From CAHJWH01 sp965198905 (GTDB lineage Bacteria; Pseudomonadota; Alphaproteobacteria; Caulobacterales; Caulobacteraceae), in NCBI GenBank assembly GCA_965198905.1, contig OZ240678.1, positions 3,534,001 to 3,598,000 on the forward strand: a stretch of DNA of 64,000 nt, written 5' to 3'. Positions 42,856-51,519 of the stretch are shown here, in pieces (position 1 is the stretch's first letter; the number at the start of each line of letters is the position of its first letter). Below the pieces are notes generated by a model that did not search any database, was not told the origin of the DNA, and saw only the letters and a program-made list of their open reading frames with translations. The translations under genes and the position numbers were made by a program.

Positions 42856-43116
42856 ATGCGCAAGTTCATCCTGGCGACCGCGGCCGCCGCACTGATGGCC
42901 ACATCGGCCGTCGCCCAGACGCCGATGGCGACCACGACGACGACCACCAAGATGGCTGGCCAGCCGAAGGTCACCACGGTGAAGAAGGGCCCGGTTCCCG
43001 CCGCCCAGCGGACGGAAATCTCCAAGAACTGCTCCGCGTCCGCCGACTCCAAGAACCTGCACGGCAAGGACCGCGAAAAGTTCCGCCGCGCCTGCATGAA
43101 GGGCGCCAAGGCCTGA
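42856..43116 (+). CDS. PsiF-repeat secreted protein
   Basis: This 86-residue protein has a signal peptide (MRKFILATAAAALMATSAVA) and one PsiF-type motif near the C-terminus: NCSASADSKNLHGKDREKF then RRACMKGAKA. The paired Cys residues are typical. PsiF is a phosphate-starvation-induced protein of unknown function in E. coli. A Thr-rich linker (ATTTTTTK) separates the parts. AGAGGGAGC precedes the ATG. The following 257 bases to the tRNA show no gene. Confidence 0.8.
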   Translation: MRKFILATAAAALMATSAVAQTPMATTTTTTKMAGQPKVTTVKKGPVPAAQRTEISKNCSASADSKNLHGKDREKFRRACMKGAKA

Positions 43117-43373
43117 TATCGACCTGATGAGCAAGGCGGCCGCTTCACGGCGCCGCCGCCTTGCGCAGGGGCTGGAAAGTCTCTATCGCCCGCTTCCCCG
43201 CCAACCCTGGTGGTGAAATGGCAGGCGTGGCGGACTGAAGACGAGGTTTGCGTCGGGCTCTAGAGAACTTTCATGTTCCGATGTGAACAAAGGCGCTTGA
43301 TGCTGCCCTGGATAGTCGTCCCAAAGACGGGGCGAAATGCGCCAGGCGCTACATAGGAGCCAAGCTGCTCGAC

Positions 43374-43458
43374 GCGGGTGTGGTGGAATTGGTAGACGCG
43401 CCGGACTCAAAATCCGGTTCCGCAAGGAGTGCCGGTTCGACCCCGGCCACCCGCACCA
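43374..43458 (+). tRNA. tRNA-Leu (anticodon CAA)
   Basis: This 85-base gene folds as a class II tRNA. The acceptor arms are GCGGGTG and CACCCGC, with encoded CCA. The anticodon stem CCGGA/TCCGG surrounds loop CTCAAAA (anticodon CAA), there is a long variable arm, and the T arm contains GGTTCGACCCC. It decodes UUG. It marks the conserved chromosome edge just left of the integrated element. Confidence 0.95.
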
Positions 43459-43563
43459 TCAGCCGATCAAGCCAATTTGGCAGCTACCAAGCAAGTGGGA
43501 CCCAGTGCCTGGGACGTGGTCGAGATTTGAACTTACCGTCACCGAATAGTACAGAAGAAGGTC

Positions 43564-43623
43564 ATGTCATTGACCGCGAAGACGATTTCTGTGGCTCCAA
43601 TGATGGATGGCTACGCTTCCTAG
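43564..43623 (+). pseudogene. Displaced dusA 5' end (remnant)
   Basis: A 19-codon frame reads MSLTAKTISVAPMMDGYAS and stops at TAG. TISVAPMMD is the standard N-terminus of DusA, normally followed by WTDRHCR, and the sequence diverges exactly after MMD. AAGAAGG lies just upstream. This is best read as the original start of the chromosomal dusA, cut off from its body at 58442 by the integrated element. Confidence 0.75.
43600..43608. other. Candidate attL core
   Basis: ATGATGGAT is shared exactly with 58442-58450. The wider context GTGGCTCCAATGATGGATGG matches GTCGCGCCGATGATGGATTG at 16 of 20 positions when aligned on the core, allowing for one shifted end base. Crossover by a tyrosine recombinase needs only a short identical core. 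The exact edges are inferred. Confidence 0.6.
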
Positions 43624-43767
43624 TACATCTCAAGTTGTTGGAAGACGGCATTCACAGTCGGTTCACACGACAGACTAGTGTTTCCTGACGTCTCACTACT
43701 TCCCAACAAATACCATCCCATGTCTATAGCGCATTTCTTTCGACTGCACCAGGCCATCTGAGCGTAG

Positions 43768-46701
43768 TTATAGGCCGACCCCCCGCCCTCGGCCCAGGTC
43801 GAACCCGATGCTCATGGCGAGCCGGCGGGTGAGGCTCTCGGCCTCGATTGCGCCGATGCCGAGCTGCGCGCTCTTGCGGGCTTCGAGAATCGATTCGAGC
43901 TGGGGATCGCGCTCCAAGCTCCTGGCCATCTCGCCCATGCTGTCGCGCGTGGCCTTGAAGCCGGCCATGTCGCCGGCCTGATATTGGCGCTGGCGGGTCT
44001 GGTCGAGGTCGCGCCAGCGGTCCACAAAGCGATCGGCGCGGCGCTCTGGACCCGTGCGCAGTTCGGTTTCGAGCTGCAGGGCGCGGATGGCGCGTGAGGT
44101 GGGACCCGAAGCGGCTTCCAGGGCGAGTTCGGGGTTCTTCTTGTAAGCGGCTTCGGCGTCGTACGAGCCATAGGGCCGCACCTTCTCGAAGGCCTTCCGC
44201 GCCGCCTGCAGCTCCTTCACCTGCTCCGGGCTTGTCTCGCCGCCCCGCCCCCAAGTCTCGAAGACCGCATCCACGGCGCGGGCATGGCGGACGAGCGCGT
44301 CGGTGCGGGCGTGACGCAGTGCGGTCTCCGGGTCTTGCGCCACCTTCCGTTCCGGCCCGACCCGCTCCGCCCCGGGTCCGGCATCGGTAGGCAAGCGCAG
44401 GCCATCGAAGATGCCGCGGACTTTCTCGGGCACGACCTTGCGCACGATCTCGGCGACGCGGGCGCGGAAGGTGATGCCGCGCCGCTCGGCATACGCCTGC
44501 GCCGGATCGAGCCGCTCGTAATCCGACGCCATGTCCTTCACCCGGTCGCGCGACAGGGTGCGCACGAGCGCGCCACGGTCGGCGAAGTCGTCGCGGGCGT
44601 AGTGGAGGTCGAGCCGGTCGCGATGGCGCGACATGGCGACATAGGCGGCGTGACGGTCCATGCCGGGCGTGGCCAGCACGTGGGCGCGGTCCACGGTCAC
44701 GCCCTGAGCCTTGTGGACGGTGGCTGCGTAGCCGTGGTCGAGGTGGGCGTAGTCCTTCAGGTCGAAGGTGACGCTGCGGCCGTCGTCCAGCCGGACGGCC
44801 AGGCGCTCCGGCGCAACAGCCTCCAGCAGGCCCAGCGTGCCGTTCTTTACCCCCAGGCTCCGCTCATTCCTCAGGAACATGACGCCGTCGCCTGGGGCGA
44901 ACGTCCGCTCGCCGCGGTCGACGGTCACCGCGACGTCATCGCCCAACGCTCCCGCGTCGCGCAAGCGGCTACGCGCCAGTTTGTTTAACTCGCGGACCTC
45001 GGCGTTGGTGTGGGTGAGGATGATGCGAGTGGCGTCCGGTGACGCCTGCCGCTCGCGATCCCAGCGCTCGACCAGCTCGGCGCGCGCCTGCTCGCGCGTC
45101 GAGGCGGCGTGCACCGCGCCACGGGCGTCGTAGGCCTCCAGCGCCTCCCCCGTGCGCCCAGTGGCGAGGTCGCGGGTGGCGTCGCGCTGCCATTCCTCGC
45201 GTTGGCGGCGCACCTCGGTGATCTCCACCGCGCCATGGCGTTCGGCGATGGCGCGGAACGCGGCGCCCGCTTCAATGGCCTGCAGCTGCTCGGGGTCGCC
45301 GACCAGCACCACCTTGGCCCCGGCCTCCCGGGCGTGGGAGAGGACCCGATCCATCTGCCGCGAGCCGATCATCCCGGCCTCGTCGATCACCAGCACGTCG
45401 CGGCCGGTCAGGTGATCCCGCCCCTGCTCCCACTGGTGCTCCAGGCTGGCCAGGGTGCGCGAAGCGATGCCGGAGCCGCCCTCCAGGTTCTCCGCGGCGA
45501 TCCCCGACAGCGCCGCCCCGCGCACCGTGAAGCCCTCCGCCTCCCACGCCTCGCGGGCCACCCCGAGCATCGCCGACTTGCCGCTGCCCGCGTAGCCCAC
45601 CACCGAGGCCAGCCCCTCCTTCCCGGTCACATGCTCCAGCGCTTGGGCCTGCTCAGCCGAAAGCGTCAGGCCCCGCCGGGCCGACGCCGCCATGGTCGCG
45701 TCGCGAAGGCGTGCGGTGACGCCATGATCCCGTGTGGTCGCGAGCACCTCGGCGCTCTGCTCCAGCCGCGCCTCGATGGCCAGCATGGGGCGTGAGGTGA
45801 ACCGAGCTTCGCCGCGTCCGTCGATCCCCAGCGGCACGAGCTCCGGCGAGGCGGGCACCGCGCTCATCACCCGGTCGAACTGGTCCTTCCCGTCGCTGTG
45901 GCGGTGGACGAAGCGGGCGAGGTCGCGGTTGGTGAAGGTGGCCTGTTCGCGGGTGATCATCGCCAGGGCCACCGACGGCTTTCGGATCAGCGCCTCGCCG
46001 TTCTCGCGCGCGATGCGGCGGTGGTCTTCGGCCCGGTCCGACGCGAGGCCATCTTCCTCCATGCGGGAAGCCGCCGGCCCGATCTTGTGTTGCGGCTCCA
46101 GCCCCATGTCGCGATCGGCGAAGCTGCGGTGATCGACGCGCGCATCGATGTCGAGCTCGGCTAGGCGCGCGTTCACATGCGCGGCCCAGCGCTCCCGCCA
46201 CCCATCGAGCCGCTCGGTGCGGTTCCACTCCCGCACCTTCTTCCCGAAGCCGTCCTCGCCGACCTCGCGCATCGTCAGCATGACATGCGCGTGCGGCTTC
46301 AGCAGTCCGTCGGCGCCACGGTCCCAATGCACGTTCAGGTCGGCGACCATGCCCTGGTCGACGAACTCGCGCTGCACGAAGTCGCGAGCGAGTTCGACGC
46401 CTTGGCGCTCCGTCATCTCGCGCGGGATGGCGAACTCCACCTCGCGGGCGAGCTGGGCGTCCTTTCGCACCTCCCCGGCCTCGACGGCGTTCCACAGCCG
46501 CTCGCGGTCGGCGAACTCTTGTGGCGCGCCGTCCGGCAGCAGGACCTCGGAATGGATCACGCCGGGCTTTCCGGTGAAATCGTGGTCGCGCCCGAGCCGC
46601 TCGTCCGCCAGCCGCGAGGCCGAACGGTAGGCGGCCGCCGCGAGCGCGTTGGAGCCTGCAGCCCGCGAGATCACCTTGGCGGAGAAGTGGTAGATCGCCA
46701 T
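43768..46701 (-). CDS. traA: TraA-type relaxase-helicase (MobA/MobL, MOB-Q)
   Basis: This protein of about 977 residues starts MAIYHFSAKVISRAAGSNAL. The relaxase domain has the likely nucleophile Y25 (AAAAYRSAS) and metal-binding histidines H125 (NVHWDRG) and H137/H139 (LKPHAHVML). A RecD/TraI-like helicase follows, with Walker A GYAGSGKS (369-376), DVLVIDEAGMIGS and GYAATVHKAQG. The C-terminus is helical and charged. It nicks oriT and unwinds the transferred strand. ATG 46701 was chosen at the conserved start. It is divergent from the TraD-like gene, with oriT between. Confidence 0.92.
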   Translation of the reverse strand: MAIYHFSAKVISRAAGSNALAAAAYRSASRLADERLGRDHDFTGKPGVIHSEVLLPDGAPQEFADRERLWNAVEAGEVRKDAQLAREVEFAIPREMTERQGVELARDFVQREFVDQGMVADLNVHWDRGADGLLKPHAHVMLTMREVGEDGFGKKVREWNRTERLDGWRERWAAHVNARLAELDIDARVDHRSFADRDMGLEPQHKIGPAASRMEEDGLASDRAEDHRRIARENGEALIRKPSVALAMITREQATFTNRDLARFVHRHSDGKDQFDRVMSAVPASPELVPLGIDGRGEARFTSRPMLAIEARLEQSAEVLATTRDHGVTARLRDATMAASARRGLTLSAEQAQALEHVTGKEGLASVVGYAGSGKSAMLGVAREAWEAEGFTVRGAALSGIAAENLEGGSGIASRTLASLEHQWEQGRDHLTGRDVLVIDEAGMIGSRQMDRVLSHAREAGAKVVLVGDPEQLQAIEAGAAFRAIAERHGAVEITEVRRQREEWQRDATRDLATGRTGEALEAYDARGAVHAASTREQARAELVERWDRERQASPDATRIILTHTNAEVRELNKLARSRLRDAGALGDDVAVTVDRGERTFAPGDGVMFLRNERSLGVKNGTLGLLEAVAPERLAVRLDDGRSVTFDLKDYAHLDHGYAATVHKAQGVTVDRAHVLATPGMDRHAAYVAMSRHRDRLDLHYARDDFADRGALVRTLSRDRVKDMASDYERLDPAQAYAERRGITFRARVAEIVRKVVPEKVRGIFDGLRLPTDAGPGAERVGPERKVAQDPETALRHARTDALVRHARAVDAVFETWGRGGETSPEQVKELQAARKAFEKVRPYGSYDAEAAYKKNPELALEAASGPTSRAIRALQLETELRTGPERRADRFVDRWRDLDQTRQRQYQAGDMAGFKATRDSMGEMARSLERDPQLESILEARKSAQLGIGAIEAESLTRRLAMSIGFDLGRGRGVGL

Positions 46702-46740
46702 CGCGATCGCCCATCTACTCGGCAAAGCGCACGTCGGCAC

Positions 46741-46775
46741 GACGTATAAGCGCGCCCTCACAAGAAACTTTCTTG
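46741..46775 (-). other. oriT: Candidate origin of transfer (oriT)
   Basis: TAAGCGCGCCCT (46747-46758) differs at one of 12 bases from the RSF1010-type nic region (TAAGTGCGCCCT) as I remember it. On the other strand it reads AGGGCGCGCTTATACGTC, resembling Ti-plasmid oriT. A perfect inverted repeat CAAGAAA-C-TTTCTTG (46761-46775) lies next to it. Its place between divergent traA and traD-like genes is the usual oriT position. Confidence 0.7.
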
Positions 46776-46869
46776 CTCGGGATCGGGCCGTCTCAGACTG
46801 TTCCGGCGTCTCTACAGCATCTCCGAATGGTCGGCGCTACATCAAGCCTGGACAGCTACGGAGATGACG

Positions 46870-47424
46870 ATGCGAAAACCGCGGGACTTCAACGCCGAGC
46901 TTCTCGCACTGAACGACAGGGCGAAGAGCTTGAAAGAGCGGAAGGTGCGCCAACTCGGCGAACTGGTGGCCGCGACCGGAGCCGACGCGCTGGACGCCGA
47001 GACGCTCGCCGGCGGTCTGCTGGCGATGATGGAGGCAAGCGATGCAGCCCGGGAGGAGACCTGGCGCAAACGCGGCCAGGCCTCTTTCAGCGCCGGTCGC
47101 GCGGGGCTGCTGCAGGCGCTGAAGTCGGCGACGCTTGCAGCGCGCCGGACGACGGCGGCCCGCCACCGGCTTGAGGCAGCCCGTGCACGAACCGACACGC
47201 GAGCCTGGGTCGTGAACCGGCGCGAACGCACCCGCCAACTGATCGAACTCGGCGGCCTCGTCTCCAAGGCCGGACTGGTTGACCTTACCGGCGACGATCG
47301 CGCTGTGCTTTACGGCGCTTTGCTGGCCATCGCCGACATGCTGCGCAAACCTGGTGGCGCGGAGCTGCTGCAGCTTTGGCGGAGGCGCGGGCGGCGCGTG
47401 TTCGAGGCCGAAGCAAGTCGGTGA
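46870..47424 (+). CDS. TraD-like mobilization protein with internal duplication
   Basis: This 184-residue basic protein has two similar halves: KERKVRQLGELVAATGADAL ... WRKRGQASF (residues about 22-75) and RRERTRQLIELGGLVSKAGL ... WRRRGRRVF (about 117-180). The second half fits the conjugal transfer protein TraD family of Ti-type systems, normally about 70-100 residues. It probably acts with the relaxase at oriT. ATG 46870 was chosen because GGAG lies six bases upstream. Confidence 0.75.
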   Translation: MRKPRDFNAELLALNDRAKSLKERKVRQLGELVAATGADALDAETLAGGLLAMMEASDAAREETWRKRGQASFSAGRAGLLQALKSATLAARRTTAARHRLEAARARTDTRAWVVNRRERTRQLIELGGLVSKAGLVDLTGDDRAVLYGALLAIADMLRKPGGAELLQLWRRRGRRVFEAEASR

Positions 47425-47574
47425 GCGACGTGGAGCCTAGTATGTAACGGCGGCCAACTTGACCCCTCTTGCGCTGCGGTCTGCAATCGCCCGGCGGCGT
47501 AGCGCGGAGCCATTCACGGAGCGCAGCGCGTAGCCGACGGGCGCTCCCCTGCCGTTCGAACCAAGAGCGGTTTT

Positions 47575-47673
47575 TCAGCCACTCGCTTCGAACGGACGCA
47601 GCAACGGCCTGATGCGCTGCCGACGGTCCGGTGGCGAGATCAAACCGCTGACCAGGATGTTGGTGTCCAGCAT
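47575..47673 (-). pseudogene. Truncated PIN-domain toxin (VapC-like remnant)
   Basis: The frame begins MLDTNILVSGLISPPD, a standard PIN-toxin start with the first catalytic Asp (D3). It loses similarity after about 16 residues and stops after 32. A working PIN toxin has about 130 residues with three more acidic residues. Its ATG overlaps the RHH antitoxin stop (TGATG), as in intact toxin-antitoxin operons. The 150 bases to the left (47425-47574) hold no gene. Confidence 0.7.
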
Positions 47674-47945
47674 CACGCGCACGCTTGCGGCCACGCGTGC
47701 GATCCCACCTCCGACCTCAGCGCGCCGAGATCGTCCTCGATCAGGCGCAGGACCTCAGCCTCGTCCAGATCGGCGTTGCGCGCACGCACGTCTCGGGCCG
47801 TTTGGCGCAGCACCTCCCGATTCACCGCGTCTTCGACGAAGCGCGACAGGTCGCCCCTGCGGCCGCTCCGCGTGGCTAGGAGCGTCCGCAGCGCTACGTC
47901 CGTGTCGCGCGAGACTTTCAGGCTCCAGCGCACCAGCTCACTCAT
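47673..47945 (-). CDS. Ribbon-helix-helix antitoxin-like protein
   Basis: This 90-residue protein has an N-terminal RHH-type strand and helices (SELVRWSLKVSRDTDVALRT, then GDLSRFVEDAVNREVL). A charged C-terminal helix (ARNADLDEAEVLRLIEDDL) would bind a toxin. Its stop overlaps the PIN remnant's start. It may survive as an orphan regulator now that the toxin is broken. Upstream 48003-48169 is non-coding and may hold its promoter. Confidence 0.72.
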   Translation of the reverse strand: MSELVRWSLKVSRDTDVALRTLLATRSGRRGDLSRFVEDAVNREVLRQTARDVRARNADLDEAEVLRLIEDDLGALRSEVGSHAWPQACA

Positions 47946-48169
47946 CACGGTCTCCAGCCTGAGCGTCGCTACGCAGATACGTCCAGCGCAGAAGCGGATC
48001 AAACGTCCACAGACGGCGCCCGGTCGATCGTGGGAATGTTTCTTCTACACTACGACGCGCTCAAGCGCGCCATGACACTACCGGCCCTAAGCGGCTCTTG
48101 CAGTTAAGATTTGTCGCTTGATCTTGTGTCGGCAGGCGCCATTCCGCGCCGACCAGTGGAGCGCCGTCT

Positions 48170-48379
48170 ATGCCCGACCCTGACCGGATCATCCGCATCC
48201 GCACCGTGCTGAACCGCACCGGCCTCAGCCGCTCGACCCTCTACCGCAAGATGACCGACGGCTCCTTCCCCCAGCGTCTCAAACTTGGCGAGCACAGCGC
48301 CGGCTGGCGGGAGTCCGCCATCGACCGCTGGGTCGCCGACCCGGCGGGATGGCGGTCACAGGGGTCTGTGCAGAGCTAG
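48170..48379 (+). CDS. AlpA-family transcriptional regulator
   Basis: This 69-residue MerR-like helix-turn-helix protein has the AlpA pattern: IIRIRTVLNRTGLSRSTLYR, then MTDGSFPQRLKLGEHSAGWRES (as MTDGSFPQRLKLG plus GWRES) and a final AIDRWV. AlpA proteins in prophages and islands control integrase/excisionase genes. In this element it is the only evident candidate for that job; no separate Xis was seen. Confidence 0.88.
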   Translation: MPDPDRIIRIRTVLNRTGLSRSTLYRKMTDGSFPQRLKLGEHSAGWRESAIDRWVADPAGWRSQGSVQS

Positions 48380-48473
48380 CGCGCTCCACGCCCGCAACGC
48401 CGACCCACCTGAGAACACCGGCGCCGGGCTCCGGCTTCGGCCCCCCAGCATCCTTTCCGGATCGCGGCAAAAG

Positions 48474-51455
48474 CTAGCCGACCCTTGGAACCACCTTCTG
48501 GCGAGCAGTGGCATTGGCCCGCTCTTGGTTCAGCGCGAAGAGGCGGGCGAGTATGTCTTCGTCGGGAAGCTCGGCGGGCCAGCCGTAGGCGAAGGCAACG
48601 GCGGCGTCGAGGCGGCGGTGGGCCATGTCGAGCCAAGCGGGCCGCTGGTTGTAGAGGTTGGTCAGGGTTCGGGTCTTGAGCACCTTCGCGGTCGCCTCGT
48701 CGCGCGGCAGGATGCGGTCGGGATAGCCGGGGACGACCTCTGGCTCGATACGCACCAGGTCGGGCGGGTTCAGCCAGGCCTCGCGCAGCCGGTTCAGCTC
48801 GGCGGCGGCTTTGGCAATCGCTGCGGCCGGGGGATCGTCGGCGTAGTCGCTGGCCGCGATGTCGGGCGTCAGGCCCTCCGGGAAGGGGAAGGTCTCGAAG
48901 GTGGTGGACGGCGTGTAGCGGGGGTCGTTGCCGACGCCGAGCCACGTGCCCAGACGCAAGGCCCAAAGCTCGTGGAATCGGGACTGCAGGATGCCGAACG
49001 TCGTGTCGTCATCCCGGGCGATGGCGTCCAGGAGGTTCGAAGGCCAGACCGCCACGGGCAGCCAAGCGAATATTCGATGCTTCGCCACAACGGGTGTGGC
49101 GAGGTAGCGAGAAAGCCCTGCTAGCGCTTGTCTAAGTTCAGGCCGCGCCCGGTGATATCTCCACCAAAGTCGTGCGTTGCGCTCATTGCCGCCTCGCTCT
49201 CGTTCGGGCCGGACATGCTCGGCGAGGTGCTCATACGGCCGCTCGTACAGAGCTGCGTCTGCCGGGCTTTCTGCAGCCTCCATGTCCACTATCCAGGTAT
49301 CGCTAGACCGTCGGACGAGATCGGCGGCGTTGAACACCGGCCTCAGCACGTCCGCGTTTGAGCGGCCATTCGGGTTCACCGGCTCGATGAGCCAAGAGCG
49401 AGCCAGTTCACCCGGGATATCGAACGCGCCGAACTTTTGCCCCCCTTCGAAACACACACCGGCATTTTCGGGCAGGCGCTTCGCTTTCGTCAGATCGGCG
49501 TCGCTAGCGGTCAAATCCGAATTGATCTTCGTCACGGCGTGGCCGTTAAGCGCGGCTTCGGCGGCGCGTTCCTGGAAACACACCATTGAAACCCGAACAG
49601 CTGCGCCTTGGACCGTCCAGGGCTCGTCCGACCACGCGTTTGTTATCGCGCCTTCGGCTACAATCCGGTCGAGAATGGCGCGTGATGCTCCCCCTCGAAT
49701 CGAGTTCGTAGCCACCAGTCCGACGCGCTCCGCAAGGCCGTTCTGGAGACTAGCCCAGGCCTTACCGAACCAGTAGCAAACGAAGTCGCTGAAGTGAGGG
49801 ATGACCTTGTCATAGGTCGCCCACAGCGCATCAACGTAGCCATCGCCGAGCTGAGCTCGCATTAGCTTGCCGCCCAGGAAAGGCGGATTACCGATGATGG
49901 CGTCGGCGGCCGGCCACTCGGCCTCCGTCCCGTTCGGGTTCAGCAGGGCGTCCCGGTTCTCGATCTGGTCCAGGGTGGAGAGGATCGGGCTGTTCAGGCC
50001 CGTGTAGCCGTTCTTTTGCAGCCACTGCAGGTCGCCGATCCACAAGGTCACCCGCGCCAGTTCGGCGGCGTAGGGCTCGATCTCGATCCCGCGCAGGCAC
50101 TGAAGCCCAACCCGCGGCGTCTGCTGGGGTATGCCCATGCGCTCGCCGTCCATCTGGACGCGAAGCTCCAGGTCGCGCAGCGCATGCAGGGCGACATAGA
50201 GGAAGTTGCCGGAGCCGCAGGCCGGGTCCAGCACGCGGAAGGCCGAGAGCCGCTCCAGGAAGGCGTCCAGCGCCGCCTTGGCCCGGCCGTGCGCTGCGTC
50301 GCGGCGGCGGGCGATGGTGGTCAGGGTGCGGCGGCGGGCCGCCTCTCCGGCCTTCGCGGCGGCGGGATCGGCGCGCATGGCGTCGGCGGCCCGCTCCAGC
50401 ACCACGCGGCGTTCGTCCTCGGCCGCCTTCACCTCGTGCATGGCGGCCTGCATGGTCGCGCGGACCGCGTCCCACTCGGCGGTGAGCGGGCGCACGATCA
50501 CCGGCTCCACGATCTTCAGGATCTTCTCGCGGTCGGTGTAGTGGGCGCCGAGAGCCGGCCGCTCGCGGGTGGCGTGGAGCGCCGCCTCGAACAGGGTGCC
50601 GAAGATGGCGGGGTCTATCTGCGACCAGTCGTGCTCGACGGCGGTGTCGGCGACCAGCTTCAAGTCGCCGGGCTCCAGGTGCAGCACCTCGGCGTCGTCG
50701 AACAGGCCGCCGTTAAACCAGTGGATCACGTCTGCGCCGAAGAAGCCGCCGGTGCGCATCTTGGAGAACAGTTCGGCGAGCTGGGCGCGGGCCAAGTCCG
50801 GCCGGGTCTGGGTGCTGCGCACCACTCGGGCGAACAGGTCGGGCGGAAGGAGCCGCGCGTCCTCGGCGAACATGCAGAACACCAGCCGGTTCAGGAAGTG
50901 CGCCACCGCGCGGGGGTGCTCGCCGCGCTCCTGCAGGCGGGTGGACAGCTCGCCGAAACGCCCCGCCACCTTGGCGGTCAGCTCCTGGGGGCTGACGCCG
51001 GGCTTGAGGCTGTCCGAGCCGCGGAACACTTGGCGCAGGATGTCGAGCTTGGCGGGCTCCAGCAGGTCCGGCAGGGTCAGCTCGATCCGGCGCGAGACCG
51101 TGTTGGTCCAGTTGGTGTGGACGACGATCCGCTCCATGTCGCTGACGACCAGATAGGGCGGGTTCTGCAGGTCGAGCGCATAGGCCTGGAGCTGGCGCAG
51201 CGCGGCGTCCAGGTTCTTGTGCTTGCCCTTGTACTCCCAGCCGAAGCAGCCCTTGCGCCAGACGTCCGCCCAGCCGTCCCCGCCGCCGGTCTTCGACGCC
51301 CCGCGCTCGAAACAGTAGCGCTCGCCATGCGGGTCATCCTCCGCCGGCGTGGGCTCGCCCAGTAGACGGCACAGGTCCAGGAAGTGCTCCTGGCTACCCT
51401 GGCGCTCGCGGAGCGTGGCGTCGCTCCACTTGCGGACGAAATCGGACGCGATCAT
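48474..51455 (-). CDS. MmeI-like single-chain restriction-modification enzyme (type IIL/IIG)
   Basis: This protein of about 993 residues has an N-terminal nuclease with D64 and E74-Y75-K76, the D-x9-ExK spacing of MmeI. A helical spacer, a gamma-class methyltransferase (motif I DPACGSGNFLY at 410-420, motif IV IGNPPFLGGK at 521-530), a target-recognition region and a C-terminal helical domain follow. Such enzymes methylate one strand and cut about 20 bases away. No separate methyltransferase or nuclease subunit is needed. ATG 51455 fits the family start (MIASDFVRKW). Confidence 0.88.
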   Translation of the reverse strand: MIASDFVRKWSDATLRERQGSQEHFLDLCRLLGEPTPAEDDPHGERYCFERGASKTGGGDGWADVWRKGCFGWEYKGKHKNLDAALRQLQAYALDLQNPPYLVVSDMERIVVHTNWTNTVSRRIELTLPDLLEPAKLDILRQVFRGSDSLKPGVSPQELTAKVAGRFGELSTRLQERGEHPRAVAHFLNRLVFCMFAEDARLLPPDLFARVVRSTQTRPDLARAQLAELFSKMRTGGFFGADVIHWFNGGLFDDAEVLHLEPGDLKLVADTAVEHDWSQIDPAIFGTLFEAALHATRERPALGAHYTDREKILKIVEPVIVRPLTAEWDAVRATMQAAMHEVKAAEDERRVVLERAADAMRADPAAAKAGEAARRRTLTTIARRRDAAHGRAKAALDAFLERLSAFRVLDPACGSGNFLYVALHALRDLELRVQMDGERMGIPQQTPRVGLQCLRGIEIEPYAAELARVTLWIGDLQWLQKNGYTGLNSPILSTLDQIENRDALLNPNGTEAEWPAADAIIGNPPFLGGKLMRAQLGDGYVDALWATYDKVIPHFSDFVCYWFGKAWASLQNGLAERVGLVATNSIRGGASRAILDRIVAEGAITNAWSDEPWTVQGAAVRVSMVCFQERAAEAALNGHAVTKINSDLTASDADLTKAKRLPENAGVCFEGGQKFGAFDIPGELARSWLIEPVNPNGRSNADVLRPVFNAADLVRRSSDTWIVDMEAAESPADAALYERPYEHLAEHVRPERERGGNERNARLWWRYHRARPELRQALAGLSRYLATPVVAKHRIFAWLPVAVWPSNLLDAIARDDDTTFGILQSRFHELWALRLGTWLGVGNDPRYTPSTTFETFPFPEGLTPDIAASDYADDPPAAAIAKAAAELNRLREAWLNPPDLVRIEPEVVPGYPDRILPRDEATAKVLKTRTLTNLYNQRPAWLDMAHRRLDAAVAFAYGWPAELPDEDILARLFALNQERANATARQKVVPRVG

Positions 51456-51519
51456 GGGCGTGAACTTAGCCGTAGTGATCACGCCTTGCGAGGGTAGCAA
51501 TCCAGGTGTTCAAGGGCTT

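Larger units (their letters stand above)
43459..43767. other. Junction region between tRNA-Leu and the relaxase gene (309 bases)
   Basis: This stretch holds the dusA start remnant (43564), the candidate attL core (43600-43608) and a GTTCACAC arm-type match (43661-43668). The part right of 43609 is AT-richer than the chromosome and belongs to the element. No further gene was seen. Confidence 0.6.

Noticed and set aside
43374..43458. tRNA-Leu as the attachment site of the element
   Set aside because: No copy of the tRNA 3' end was found at the right boundary, whereas dusA sequence is present at both ends.
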